Made by a program: the position numbers and the translations under genes | Shown here: positions 36,062 through 47,359 of the stretch, in pieces | How positions within the stretch are numbered: the stretch's first letter is position 1 | Layout: each line of letters begins with the position of its first letter | The notes under the pieces: model-generated | What the model was told of the DNA's origin: nothing | The model's database searches: none | What the model saw: the letters and a program-made list of their open reading frames with translations, nothing else | NCBI RefSeq assembly: GCF_030272615.1 | Contig: NC_081405.1 | Span: 651,890,920 to 651,954,919 of the forward strand | DNA: 64,000 bases | Origin: Cryptomeria japonica | Lineage: Eukaryota; Streptophyta; Pinopsida; Cupressales; Cupressaceae | Direction: 5' to 3'

Positions 36062-37497
36062 AGCGTAGAAATTAGGAATCATCACAAGATAAGTAGATCA
36101 ATCAAAACACAAAACATGGATAGCTCAATCATAGGAAAACTCAATGCAAATGAACCTAATTTAATGCACATTCAATAGAGGTATGAAAATGAAGCATTCA
36201 AAAGAAAACATTATGCAAACCAGATTCAAGATTGAATACTCCTTCCATGCGGCTCCATTGTTGTTCTTTCCTCTTCAATAGTTTTGTGGATCTCACCTAC
36301 AAGTGCTCTCACAATTGAAAGCAAAAAGCTCAAGAGTACTAGAACAAAAATTCAGTAGTTTGTTAGCAATTTAGAATTCATGAAGTGATTGAAGCAATTG
36401 AAGAAGGGTTCCGAAGAGGTTGAAGGGATTCGAAGGGATTGATTGAAGAAAATTATCCAATTTATAGAAGAATTGGATAAATGACAAAATTGGCATGATG
36501 CAATTCAAATGGAAATTGCAAATCAATATGTCAATTATGACAAATTATGCACTTTCCATGCACAATTTGATTGATTGATTATGACACATTTCATGTCAAA
36601 TTGATTGATTATCAATTATGACAATTTCATGACAAATTGAAATGCCACTCCCATAGAATTAGGAGATGAAATAGGAGGGAAAATAAATTAGAAATTTGAA
36701 AAATTAGGAAAATGAAATTGATGACAAATTAGGAAATTGGAATTTAGGATTTAGTGAATTAATTAATAATTTTTCATTTATTAATCAATTCACAAAGAGG
36801 AATAATTAGCCAATTAAATAAAGATTTAATTGTAATGAGAAAACTTAGGATTAATAAATAATTTATATAATCCTAAAAGAAGAAATGGCAAATTAGGTTA
36901 AATGAATAAATCATAAAACCCTAGAAGACGAATTAGAAATGCGAAGATGACAATTAGGTCTTGATTAAAGATAATTAATGTCATGATTTGATTTTGATAA
37001 ATGACCAATGCGACAAAATGGTTTGATTGATAAATGCGCCAATTGACAAATTGATCCAAATTGACATACTTGAGATAGACAACGATCGATGACAAATCGA
37101 TCGTTAAAATGACAAGATTGAAGGATTGATGATAAATCGACAAGATTGATAAGAGGACAACGATCAATGACAAATTGATCGCAAGATTGACAGGATTGAA
37201 AAGAGGACAAAACCCTAATTAGGATTGACAATGTCCAAAATGATGACAAATAAGCATGCTCATTGATGCAATAAGATAAAATCGATCAAAATCATGACTG
37301 GATAATGTTGTCGACAAGACCAAATTCGAAGGCGAGATGAATGAAGAATGTAGAAGAATGACTCAATGTTCGCAAATGATAAAGACCAAGTGCGTGACAT
37401 AGGAGAAATGTTAATGCAACGCAAAAACCTAAAATGAGGCAATGCGCAAATGTTAAAGTATAACCTCGCAAGCGTTGACCATTTTTGGGTGTCTACA
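36059..37497 (-). repeat. G 3' LTR (left)
   Basis: On the minus strand it begins TGTAGACACCC at 37497 and ends CTACGCTACA at 36059. It matches 45651-47089 almost base for base. TATAAA at 36471-36476 (minus) corresponds to the promoter in the 5' LTR. The many overlapping short ORFs are chance frames shared by both LTRs. Confidence 0.95.
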
Positions 37498-37510
37498 TTT
37501 TGCCCCTCTT
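37498..37510 (-). promoter_or_regulatory. G polypurine tract
   Basis: Minus-strand AAGAGGGGCAAAA runs directly into the TGTAGACACCC LTR start, which fixes the element's orientation. Confidence 0.85.
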
Positions 37511-37771
37511 TGAGACAATGTGATTCTGAGCGTTGTTTCAAAGAACAATAATAAAAATGCCCCAGACAATAATAATGACATATGCATGCCCCCTTGAGGA
37601 ATTGGCCGGAAACATGCGGAGAAGAGGCCAATTGATCGATAAAAATGACAGGATCGAACGGATTGACAATCAAAGATCGAATGCATGACAAACAATCAAT
37701 TTAATGTGCACAAGACCGCGACCAACATAAGATGGAGAGGACGCACGTCCATCTATGCAAGGACAAAGAGC

Positions 37772-37939
37772 TATAAATGGGACCAAGAGGGTGAAAAATG
37801 GCTCATTTGCACTAGCTAAAGAGAAGAATTTGTTGCTCTGGACAAGGACACTTGCAGAGAGATGGCGAACATTCCAATGGCGGATCACCTAGGAGAACGT
37901 GTACGCACATTCAGACGACCGGACGATGCAGGAGCAGCG
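37772..37939 (+). other. Candidate antisense promoter and first exon inside G
   Basis: On the plus strand, opposite to G, TATAAAT (37772-37778) is followed 84 bp later by an ATG at 37862. A 26-codon frame (MANIPMADHLGERVRTFRR...) then ends at a good 5' splice signal, GCG|GTATGTAT, at 37940. A branch-like TACTAAC (38337-38343) and an acceptor TGCAG ending 38355 lie downstream. The joined frame would reach TAG after three codons. This may be a fragment of a captured host gene or another element's gene. I do not recognise the peptide. Confidence 0.35.
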
Positions 37940-39139
37940 GTATGTATCTCGAAAACCCATGTTTTCAATTTCATGAATTTTGATTGCTTGCGGGACATTG
38001 CGGGGATGAGGAGGACAGAGGGAGCACCCAGTGACAGAGGCACGTACTTCTTATGACAGACAGTGGACATTATGTAGTTTGACATTTTGCAGTCAGCCTG
38101 CGGGCCATACTTAGGACAGACAGTCCGATTTTGTACTCCGATATTATTATGATATGTGATATGATATGCATAGATATGATGGTATGCAATGTGTTATGAC
38201 TGATGTTTTTTTGCATGTATGGATGACTTATGCACTGGTTTATGAACATGTATGGATGCATTTTTATGTTTTTTTTTTTTTTTTGATGCATTTATGAAAT
38301 GAAATGGATAAAATGCTTGATATGGAATGCAAATGTACTAACCAAATGGATGCAGGACGCAACATAGGTTGTTGGATATCGGAGCACTAGACCGAACTGA
38401 CTATCCGACTGGACGGAAGAAATGTTAGTAAGAAGAAATGAGACAGAAGACAGTTAGAGATGATGAAAGCTTGCTTTCAGTAATGCACTTTGTAGGTGAG
38501 AACCTTTATTTTTATTTAGCAAAATGGATGCGTAGCATCATGGCATTGAAGGCCAGAGCTGAAATGCAACCCGATTTGCATAAGACAGACACAGCATAAA
38601 CAAACGACAATCACAATCAAAAAAGAAAAGGATCATGAGCCATCCCGGTCACTCTAAATCACTCAGTGACATCATCGAGCAACATAGGAACATGATCGAA
38701 GATAAATCAATAAAAAGATAAGATGCGCAAATTCAAACAAACAAACAAACATCTTGATCTTCATTGTCAAAAGTTGAACGTGCTGATAGGACGATCATGC
38801 TGTCTGGTTTCAGGGAATGCGGTACCCCGTCTAAGACAGGACATAGTCTGGTTTCGAGTATACCACACCCTGTATAAGACCCATGATAATATGACAAGGA
38901 CAAATGAATTGTGATGCTGATATTCGATTGAGATGACAATTTGGATCAGTTTGAGTGTTTGGTTTGATTGAAAAGGTTCATCTATTAATGCGTGATTTCA
39001 TTAAAGCACAATGTTTGATTGTGAGTCGTTGGATGTATACTCAGTGAGCTGTCGATGCATAAAGGGAATACTTTATTGCAAAAATGCATGTTTTTGTTTT
39101 TGGAGTTTTACAAATTTTTTTTTTTGTGTTCATTTTTTT

Positions 39140-39548
39140 CAGGACTTTATTTGATTTTTATGAATTTTTTCAGGACTTTATTCAATTTTTTGGAATTTTT
39201 TCAGGACATTTTTCAATTTTTTATGGATTTATTTCAGGGCATTTTTCAATTTTTTAAGAATTTTATTCAGGACATTTTTTCAATTTTTAAGACTTTTTTC
39301 ATGACATTATTCAATTTTTATGACTTTCTTCAGGACATTTTTTGATTTTTAAACTTTTTTCAGGACATTTTCCAATTTTTATGACTTTTTTCAGGACATT
39401 TTTCAATTTTTATGACTTTTTTCATGACATTTTTCAATTTTTATGACTTTTTTCATGACATTTTTCAATTTTTATGACTTTTTTCATGACATTTTTCAAT
39501 TTTTATGACTTTTTTTCAGGACTTTTTTCAATTTTTATGACTTTTTTA
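39140..39548. repeat. 31-bp tandem array inside G (13 copies)
   Basis: Units begin CAGGAC or CATGAC and continue with 'atttttcaatttttatgactttttt'-like sequence (written here in part). Starts are at 39140, 39171, 39202, 39235, 39268, 39300, 39331, 39361, 39392, 39423, 39454, 39485 and 39517, a period of 30-33, mostly 31. It is in the 3' untranslated part of G, where the transcript would read A-rich repeats. The Phe-rich plus-strand ORF across it is an artefact. Confidence 0.9.
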
Positions 39549-40200
39549 GAGATTTTGCCCCGAGTGTCTAGCAAGGAAAGGAATATGATAGGTGAATAAA
39601 TAGGCTTGCTGAAATGTGGGTGGATAGAAGGAAGATAAAGGCCTTTTATTATGGAGACAACGTGGATGCAATTTTCAAGGGCTATTGTGTGATGGGACAA
39701 GAGACTGGATATGACAATGTATAGCAATGAAATGGCATGAGGGACATGTCAAGAGGATTTTGAAACCATGTTTAAATTTTGCGGCTTTATGTCCAATCAA
39801 GATCAAGGGATGAAACAGAGTGTATGGATAGCGATAAGATATGGATAGGATAAGCAAGACCAAGAATGGATAAGGGACATGGACTGAAGGTCGGGATTGG
39901 CTAAGGGATAGTAGTAGAAAGTTGCAATAAGCCAGGGAATATGGATGAAAGGTTTTAATAAGCAAATGGATAAATGACCAAAAGCTATGATAGACTAAAA
40001 GCTGCAAACAAGATGCATGATGCTCATGATAATCCTCAGCCTTGTCAAGATCAAAGGTGGAAAGGGAAACTGGACATGAAGGACAATAGGATAATGGAGG
40101 AGTATGACATGATATGATAGGATAATGAAGGGCAATAGGATATGAAGGAGGAAACCTGCCCCCAAGTGTGGTGTGCAAGAAGTTCATAAATTACGCATGA

Positions 40201-40262
40201 CGCCTGTTTGCCAGGTTTTCATCACGGTACTTGCCCAAGGCGCCTGTTTGCCAGGTTTTCAC
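40201..40262. repeat. 40-bp direct duplication in G
   Basis: CGCCTGTTTGCCAGGTTTTC occurs at 40201 and again at 40241, 40 bp apart, followed by 'a(t/c)ca'. It is 3' of the G ORF on the element's own strand. The word GCCTG...CAGG could pair locally. Function unknown. Confidence 0.7.
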
Positions 40263-40530
40263 CAGTGGACGAATTATTTTTCTTTACTTTTTTTCTTTTG
40301 TCTTTTTTTTTTCTCACTTTTTTGATTTTTTTTTTTCACTTTTTTTGATTTTTTTGGATTTTGACTTTTTCAGAAGAAGACGGACACATGATAGGGAATG
40401 GAAGAAGGACTCAAGCGTCTTTTTGTTTGGATAGTAGCCTTGAAAAAAATAGACCATGACCTTTAAAAGTATGCTCAAAGATGTTGGTAGGATAAGGACA
40501 TGGAAAATGACATGACACTAAGGCAAGGAT

Positions 40531-43347
40531 TTATGCAAAGGATTGGACCAGAGGGATCGAAGGATGGAAAATATGCATTGGATAATGAATAGGGTATTGG
40601 AAGAATTGTGCTTCAGTGGATGGAAATTTTGGCAAGATCGACATTGGCACACACCTTGAGGGGTGATGGACTGATGGAGGAAAGACGTATTTTGGATATG
40701 AAGATTTTGACGGAGGAAAGGCTATGGATTTTGGGACATAAGGGCCCAAAATGGATGAAGAAGGTGATGGAGGAACAAATTTGAGAGGGTTGGATGGAGG
40801 AATAGCAATTTTGGATGCCAAGTTGGATGGTTCTTTTTGTGCTTCAAGGAGCTTCTTAGGGATCCACATGGTTTTTGATTTTTCATGCTTTTGTGGTTCC
40901 TTGGAGTGCATTGCTTGCACAAGGGATTTAGGAACCCATATATATTTTGACTTTTCTTTATTTTGCTTAGTGGGCCTTTGTGGCCTTTTGGATATTTCTT
41001 TTTCTTTATAGATCATATTGTTCTTTTTTTTGACATGTCGATTATATTGGACATGTTGATCCTTGAATACATGTGGATTTCTAGACTTACGACTTTTATG
41101 CTTGGCATCCAAATTGCTTGGAGGAGGGAATGAATGTTGGTGTGGACGGGAATGATATGGAGGCATGTGGGATGGATGGAAGGTTCTCCAAGATGTGTGC
41201 CTTTGTTGATGTTGCATAGGAGATGGAGGGATATAGGGACCTAGAATGGATGGAAGCGATGATGGGGAAGGTGGACATTTGGATTTTGACTTTGAAGGGA
41301 TACCAACGCCTTGAGTGATTTTATTGAGGCCATGACCCTTAATATTTTCTTTGATATGAAGGGGTTCTTGCTCATGAAGGTCTACTCCTTTGCCTTTATC
41401 AATATCTTGACTTGTAGGATACTCTTTTCTTTGGGAAGAAGACGCGAGTCCATTATGAGGTGGACATGATATGAGAGAAATAATGAGATCTTGAAGTGGA
41501 TCAGATTGCACCAAAGTGGAAGAACCCATTGTGCATGTCAAGGGTTCATGAACATCTTGCACTGACACGTTAGAATCATGAGGGGGATTAGGATCATGAG
41601 GGGGACTAGGATTGTGTAGTAGACATGGTTCAATGATAGGCTCTTCAAGAGATGGAATGGAAGAAATAATGGGATCGTCAAAAGAAATGCAATCTTGGAG
41701 TGGATATGCAGGATTAGGACGTGGATATGGAGGGACAAGTGGATCTTGTGGAGGATCTGAAGGAATGATTTGATCTTGACAAGGAGGAAGATCATTGGAA
41801 TCTTCTTTAAAGGTGCTTTGCTCTTGACTTTCAATGGGATCATCGGAAAGGATGGAAGGGATATCTTGATCTTTCTGAGGAAGTGGAATGTCAATGGGAT
41901 TTGAAAGGACATTTTGCTCATTAAATGGAATGGGATCCTTTGGGATCGAATGGACTGGGATATCTTGATCTTGCTCGGGGAATGGAGTGCCAATAGGACT
42001 TTGGATAGGATGTACAAGAATAGGGGAATCATTATGAGTGTCTGGGGAAATGGGATCTTGGTCAACAATTGGATGGGGTGATAAGGTTTCAGGATCTTGA
42101 TCTTGATTTGCTTTAGGACTCATTTCTTCGTGCTCTAAATTATCCTCTTGACATGAGGTTGGACTTTGGATATGCATGGAGGATTCTGACAAGGAATCAA
42201 TGCTTTGGCATGAAGGGGATGCACTTTGAACATTTGCGATGGATTCTGGCAAGGAATCAATGCTTGAACATGAGGAAGAGGGACTTCGAATGGGGTCCTC
42301 TAAAACAGGTAATGGCAATAAAGTGCATGGTGGCATTGGGTCTTGTATTTCTGAAACATGACAAGGATGTGCATCATGAATTGGATTATCTTGGCAATCA
42401 GTTATGGATAGCTCTTGGATAATTGCATCCTTGGGTGTATTGTTTAATGAGGACAATATGGAAGGTTCTTGTGAAACTTTTAAAGGTGTAGGGATAGATG
42501 CCACTGGAGAGTCAATTTGCTTGCGAGGGGATGAGGCATTGCTAGACATAAGTGTATTATTTTGATCTTCCTCAATAAATTCACTTAGTTGTTTCCTTAA
42601 GAGCATTGCAATAAGGCCACCTTTCTTTCGAGGTTTTGACATAGTTGGACTTGGAATTTGAACTTGTTTGGAAAGAAGTTGGTTCTGATCTAATGTCATG
42701 TTTTGATTTCGAACTAGATGTTGATCCAATTGGTTTGACATGTTCAAATTTTGGCTTGGTCCAAGTTGCAAGTTTTGTTTTTGAATGTTTGGTTGGAGTT
42801 GTTGACATTGATATGTTGATTGAACTTGTTGATATTCCACCATTGGTTGAACTATTTGTTGACATTGTATAGTTGGTTGGACATATTGTTGAAATTGGAC
42901 CATTGGTTGTGTTGGTTGAAAATCTGATTGATAGTAAACATCTTCTTGTTCTTGTTGTGAAGGCACATAATATTGAAATTGATGTTGTCTCTTTTCTTGA
43001 AATTGTTTCATCATCTCTATTTGGGAGAGGAGAGCTGGTATGTCTGATCGTTCAAGAAGAGATCTTACATCAATTGGCTCAATATTTGGATTTTGACCTG
43101 GAAATTTTTGAAACATTTTGGACATTTGTGATCTATTCTTCTGAATGTTTTTCACTCTTTGTTCCAAAATCTCTTGTTCTTGAGCTCGTTTCTCCTCTAG
43201 TTTTTGTATTTGGACATTTACATCATCATGAAAAGTTTGACCAATATTGCCTTGTTGTTGGGTTGGATATAATTGTGATTGCATTGTTGGTTGATATGTC
43301 AAACTTTCTTGCATCATTGGTGCTTGGAACCTTGTTTCAATAGACAT
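40531..43347 (-). CDS. G ORF: intact 938-codon Gln/Pro/Ser-rich protein, unknown function
   Basis: Start is the first ATG of the frame, 43345-43347 (MSIETRFQAP); the open frame extends six codons further without an ATG. Residues ~45-120 look helical and charged (EEKRAQEQEILEQR, VRSLLERSDIPALLSQIEMM). Residues ~130-230 are Gln-rich. A basic patch, PRKKGGLIAMLLRKQL, lies near 240-260. A long acidic Pro/Ser/Asp region (DPI, DQD repeats) follows. The Lys-rich C-terminus has two versions of a motif, KYIWVPKSLVQA and KTMWIPKKLLEA, and two SILGPY(I/V)P motifs. No protease, RT, knuckle, signal peptide or membrane segment is visible. Intactness over 2.8 kb in a young element suggests it is under selection or very recent. 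It may act as a Gag-like or accessory protein. Confidence 0.8.
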   Translation of the reverse strand: MSIETRFQAPMMQESLTYQPTMQSQLYPTQQQGNIGQTFHDDVNVQIQKLEEKRAQEQEILEQRVKNIQKNRSQMSKMFQKFPGQNPNIEPIDVRSLLERSDIPALLSQIEMMKQFQEKRQHQFQYYVPSQQEQEDVYYQSDFQPTQPMVQFQQYVQPTIQCQQIVQPMVEYQQVQSTYQCQQLQPNIQKQNLQLGPSQNLNMSNQLDQHLVRNQNMTLDQNQLLSKQVQIPSPTMSKPRKKGGLIAMLLRKQLSEFIEEDQNNTLMSSNASSPRKQIDSPVASIPTPLKVSQEPSILSSLNNTPKDAIIQELSITDCQDNPIHDAHPCHVSEIQDPMPPCTLLPLPVLEDPIRSPSSSCSSIDSLPESIANVQSASPSCQSIDSLSESSMHIQSPTSCQEDNLEHEEMSPKANQDQDPETLSPHPIVDQDPISPDTHNDSPILVHPIQSPIGTPFPEQDQDIPVHSIPKDPIPFNEQNVLSNPIDIPLPQKDQDIPSILSDDPIESQEQSTFKEDSNDLPPCQDQIIPSDPPQDPLVPPYPRPNPAYPLQDCISFDDPIISSIPSLEEPIIEPCLLHNPSPPHDPNPPHDSNVSVQDVHEPLTCTMGSSTLVQSDPLQDLIISLISCPPHNGLASSSQRKEYPTSQDIDKGKGVDLHEQEPLHIKENIKGHGLNKITQGVGIPSKSKSKCPPSPSSLPSILGPYIPPSPMQHQQRHTSWRTFHPSHMPPYHSRPHQHSFPPPSNLDAKHKSRKSRNPHVFKDQHVQYNRHVKKKNNMIYKEKEISKRPQRPTKQNKEKSKYIWVPKSLVQAMHSKEPQKHEKSKTMWIPKKLLEAQKEPSNLASKIAIPPSNPLKFVPPSPSSSILGPYVPKSIAFPPSKSSYPKYVFPPSVHHPSRCVPMSILPKFPSTEAQFFQYPIHYPMHIFHPSIPLVQSFA

Positions 43348-43365
43348 GTCACTATGCAAATGCAA

Positions 43366-45627
43366 TATTTTTGGAATTTTTCAAGGATAATGTATGATAT
43401 GCAACTAAATGCAAACTAAATAGATGAAGATGCAATCTATGTTTTTGGTTGTTTTTGAAGATTTTGACAAACTTTTGAAATGCAAATCTAAGAGATGGAC
43501 CCTTAGGAAATTGAAATGATGCCTAGGCCTCAAAGGACAAAAGGACCAAGTGACAAAAGGACAAATTGACAATGTCTCACCTATATGCTTGGATACTATG
43601 CTAGGTTTGACGAAATGATATTGATGACAAAAAGGACAAAAGACTTGATGAGGTCTAGACTTCTTAACAATGACTTGGGGTTTATCAAAGATTTGGATTG
43701 CTTAAGTATGACAAGACCTAGGTTTTGAGACTATATGCAAAAGGACAATTAACATGCAAATGATCTTAATATGATATGATAAAGACTTAGGTTTAATGAA
43801 GAGACTTGGGATATGCAAATGCAAATGTATGACGATGTCAACCTAAGATGAAACCTAAGGTTTAATTATGAAATGATATTACTCTTATGCAAGAGGACAT
43901 ATGTAAATGGATGACTTTTATGCAAAAGAAGTATGACTTAGGTGAATCCTAACTTTGATACTTGATAATGAACTTGCAAAATGCAAACTAGGATGAACCT
44001 AAATGCAAGTGACATAAGAGTTGAGACAAGTTTTTGACCAATGTTGGACAACCATGCTTGAAGTATGATCTTTGAATCTTGTTGAATGTTTGTTGGATGA
44101 ATGTCTTTGGTGTTTGATCTTATGTTATATCAATGTGCTTGTTCTTGAAATGGGATAACATTCAACTTTTGACAATCAAAGAATACAAGATGTTACAACT
44201 TAGACTCAAGACAATCATGTTCATTTCCACATTCCTTAGGGTAGGCAAAGACATTAGGTACTTGAGAGGTAGACTCATTATGAGATTCAAGGAGAATACA
44301 TAGATGCTTGACCCCACGAGCTCCCCTCCACGACACTCACTTCTCAGGGCAGCCAAGCATCAGTCCCCATGGAATCTCCCCATGGCGAACTTAGTATCTC
44401 TTCCAAGTATCCGAATTTGTCCTTCTCAAGCAACTAGAAAGGTTTTTGGCCTCTAAAAACAAGGTATGTAGTAAGGATTTCTGTTAAGCATTACTCCTTG
44501 ATGTCATGCAAGCATGATTGAGACATTAAGCCCATCAAGATACCAAACAAATGTAGTCACGCAAGCGTGATTTAGACCAAGAGGCCCTACTTAGATGTTG
44601 ATATGAGAAAGAGTTTCAAGGGGCATCACTTCCCAAGTAACTACAATTCCCACGTAACACTTCCTTCAAAGCTTTCGCTCATCGGGTATTTTTTTATAGT
44701 GAGTTAGAATGCCAAGGAATTCTAGTCGTACTCACTTTGGGTCGTCCCCTTCTCACGATTATCACTCGCTTGCTAAAGCAAAGTGGTCGGGAAGGCAGGC
44801 CCTCTAATGGAGACAAACAATCAACAAGACAAGCATGGTATCGAAGATCTAGATTTTTGATCACCCTATGAAGGATGAGAGCATACTCTCCTACTCCAAT
44901 GTCATACTTAACAAACAAAGCAAACAAGGGTTCATTTCCACCTATTTATAAATCACTAAGTGCCTAATTAGAAAACTCAAACACACAATTTGGTTGTTTG
45001 TCCAAGGCAACCTGCAAAACACATGTCAGAAGTTTGATTTGTAGTCTTTGACCATCGAATCTGCATAACACATGTTAGTAGTTTGATTTGTAGTCTTTTT
45101 CATGCGTATGCCAAGATCCTGCACAAATAATTAGTACCAAAATCCAAAGCACAGATGATCTAATTTATGAAAACTATCAAAATTTCAGTCCACTTTGAGA
45201 AGGCATAACTTTCTCATCCTAGCTCCGAATTACAAACCGTTTGATGCGTTGGAAAGGTATTCAAATAATCTAGAACCAAATTTCAGAAACATCAATGATG
45301 TCTCAACCATATTTATCCAAAAATGCACCGAAGACCCTCAAAATTGCAATTTACTAAAACATATAAAAATTTTCAAGTAAAAACTGCATTTTTTACCTTT
45401 GTTCTGGACTTCACACAGGTGCAAAAGTTAGGACACAAGCGCAGGATGTCAAACACAAGCGCAGAATGTCTTGACACAGGTGCAAGACTCTTCAACACAG
45501 GCACAAGATGCTTTACATAGGCGCAAGATGTGTCCAGAATGCACTGCACGGCCCTGTTTTTGAGTTTTGACCTGCAAATCATCTTAGAAGCACTCCAAAA
45601 CACAGTAAGATGGTTAGAAGGTCAGTA
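43366..45627. other. G 5' untranslated leader, no gene
   Basis: About 2.3 kb between the primer site and the G ORF on the minus strand. It is AT-rich with many 'gacaaa' and 'aatgca' words but no conserved frame. At 45413-45530 short variations of 'acacaggcgcaagatg' recur five to six times. A leader this long with many ATGs would need an unusual route to the ORF, such as splicing. Confidence 0.55.
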
Positions 45628-45645
45628 TTCACGTCGGGTTCACCA
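45628..45645 (-). promoter_or_regulatory. G primer-binding site (tRNA not identified)
   Basis: Minus strand TGGTGAACCCGACGTGAA lies five bases inside the 5' LTR. The TGG start and position fit a tRNA 3' end complement. It is not initiator Met, and I cannot name the tRNA with confidence. Confidence 0.7.
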
Positions 45646-45650
45646 ATTAA

Positions 45651-47089
45651 TGTGGGGTAAGAATTAGGAATCATCACAAGATAAGTAGATCAATCAAAAC
45701 ACAAAACATGGATAGCTCAATCATAGGAAAACTCAATGCAAATGAACCTAATTTAATGCACATTCAATAGAGGTATGAAAATGAAGCATTCAAAAGAAAA
45801 CATTATGCAAACCAGATTCAAGATTGAATACTCCTTCCATGCGGCTCCATTGTTGTTCTTTCCTCTTCAATAGTTTTGTGGATCTCACCTACAAGTGCTC
45901 TCACAATTGAAAGCAAAAAGCTCAAGAGTACTAGAACAAAAATTCAGTAGTTTGTTAGCAATTTAGAATTCATGAAGTGATTGAAGCAATTGAAGAAGGG
46001 TTCCGAAGGGGTTGAAGGGATTCGAAGGGATTGATTGAAGAAAATTATCCAATTTATAGAAGAATTGGATAAATGACAAAATTGGCATGATGCAATTCAA
46101 ATGGAAATTGCAAATCAATATGTCAATTATGACAAATTATGCACTTTCCATGCACAATTTGATTGATTGATTATGACACATTTCATGTCAAATTGATTGA
46201 TTATCAATTATGACAATTTCATGACAAATTGAAATGCCACTCCCATAGAATTAGGAGATGAAATAGGAGGGAAAAGAAATTAGAAATTTGAAAAATTAGG
46301 AAAATGAAATTGATGACAAATTAGGAAATTGGAATTTAGGATTTAGTGAATTAATTAATAATTTTCCATTTATTAATCAATTCACAAAGAGGAATAATTA
46401 GCCAATTAAATAAAGATTTAATTGTGATGAGAAAACTTAGGATTAATAAATAATTTATATAATCCTAAAAGAAGAAATGGCAAATTAGGTTAAATGAATA
46501 AATCATAAAACCCTAGAAGACGAATTAGAAATGCGAAGATGACAATTAGGTCTTGATTAAAGATAATTAATGTCATGATTTGATTTTGATAAATGACCAA
46601 TGCGACAAAATGGTTTGATTGATAAATGCGCCAATTGACAAATTGATCCAAATTGACATACTTGAGATAGACAACGATCAATGACAAATCGATCGTTAAA
46701 ATGACAAGATTGAAGGATTGATGATAAATCGACAAGATTGATAAGAGGACAACGATCGATGACAAATTGATCGCAAGATTGACAGGATTGAAAAGAGGAC
46801 AAAACCCTAATTAGGATTGACAATGTCCAAAATGATGACAAATAAGCATGCTCATTGATGCAATAAGATAAAATCGATCAAAATCATGACTGGATAATGT
46901 TGTCGACAAGACCAAATTCGAAGGCGAGATGAATGAAGAATGTAGAAGAATGACTCAATGTTCGCAAATGATAAAGACCAAGTGTGTGACATAGGAGAAA
47001 TGTTAATGCAACGCAAAAACCTAAAATGAGGCAATGCGCAAATGTTAAAGTATAACCTCGCAAGCGTTGACCATTTTTGGGTGTCTACA
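45651..47089 (-). repeat. G 5' LTR (right)
   Basis: TGTAGACACCC at 47089 to CCCCACA at 45651 on the minus strand, 1439 bp. TATAAA is at 46053-46058 (minus). Differences from the left LTR are mostly single transitions plus a cluster at the inner end (TGTGGGG against TGTAGCG). Confidence 0.95.
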
Positions 47090-47090
47090 A

Positions 47091-47165
<75 letters not shown>

Positions 47166-47184
47166 AATATATATATATATAAAT

Positions 47185-47257
<73 letters not shown>

Positions 47258-47291
47258 AATAAATACATACATACATAAATAAATACATACA

Positions 47292-47356
<65 letters not shown>
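47090..47356. repeat. Expanded TA / TACA microsatellite in the F 3' LTR
   Basis: Runs of (AT)n interrupted by AAAT every 14-22 bases, then (ACAT)n at about 47262-47320, then (AT)n. The matching site in the 5' LTR (26840-26866) has only about 25 bases of TA, so the tract expanded after or around the G insertion. The Ile/Tyr-only ORFs across it are artefacts. Confidence 0.9.

Positions 47357-47359
<3 letters not shown>

Larger units (their letters stand above)
36059..47089 (-). mobile_element. G: young non-autonomous LTR retrotransposon with one intact ORF
   Basis: 11,031 bp in total with two 1439-bp LTRs of equal length; by eye they differ at only about ten positions. Orientation is minus: the purine tract lies at 37498-37510 beside the left LTR and a TGG-starting primer site at 45628-45645 beside the right LTR. 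It sits inside a TA repeat of the F 3' LTR, so the target duplication cannot be defined. There is no gag, protease, RT or integrase, only one long ORF of unknown function. It is the youngest insertion in the window. Confidence 0.92.

Noticed and set aside
36059-37497. G read as a plus-strand element with its 5' LTR on the left
   Set aside because: The sequence after 37497 is not a TGG primer site. Read on the minus strand it is a purine tract, and a TGG primer site is found at 45628-45645, so G is on the minus strand.
39055-39345. Phe-rich plus-strand ORF
   Set aside because: Readthrough of the 31-bp T-rich tandem array in G; no start context or conservation.
42153-43343. Plus-strand ORFs opposite the G ORF (89, 75 and 156 codons)
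   Set aside because: Antisense shadows of the 938-codon minus-strand ORF; they are shorter and interrupted.
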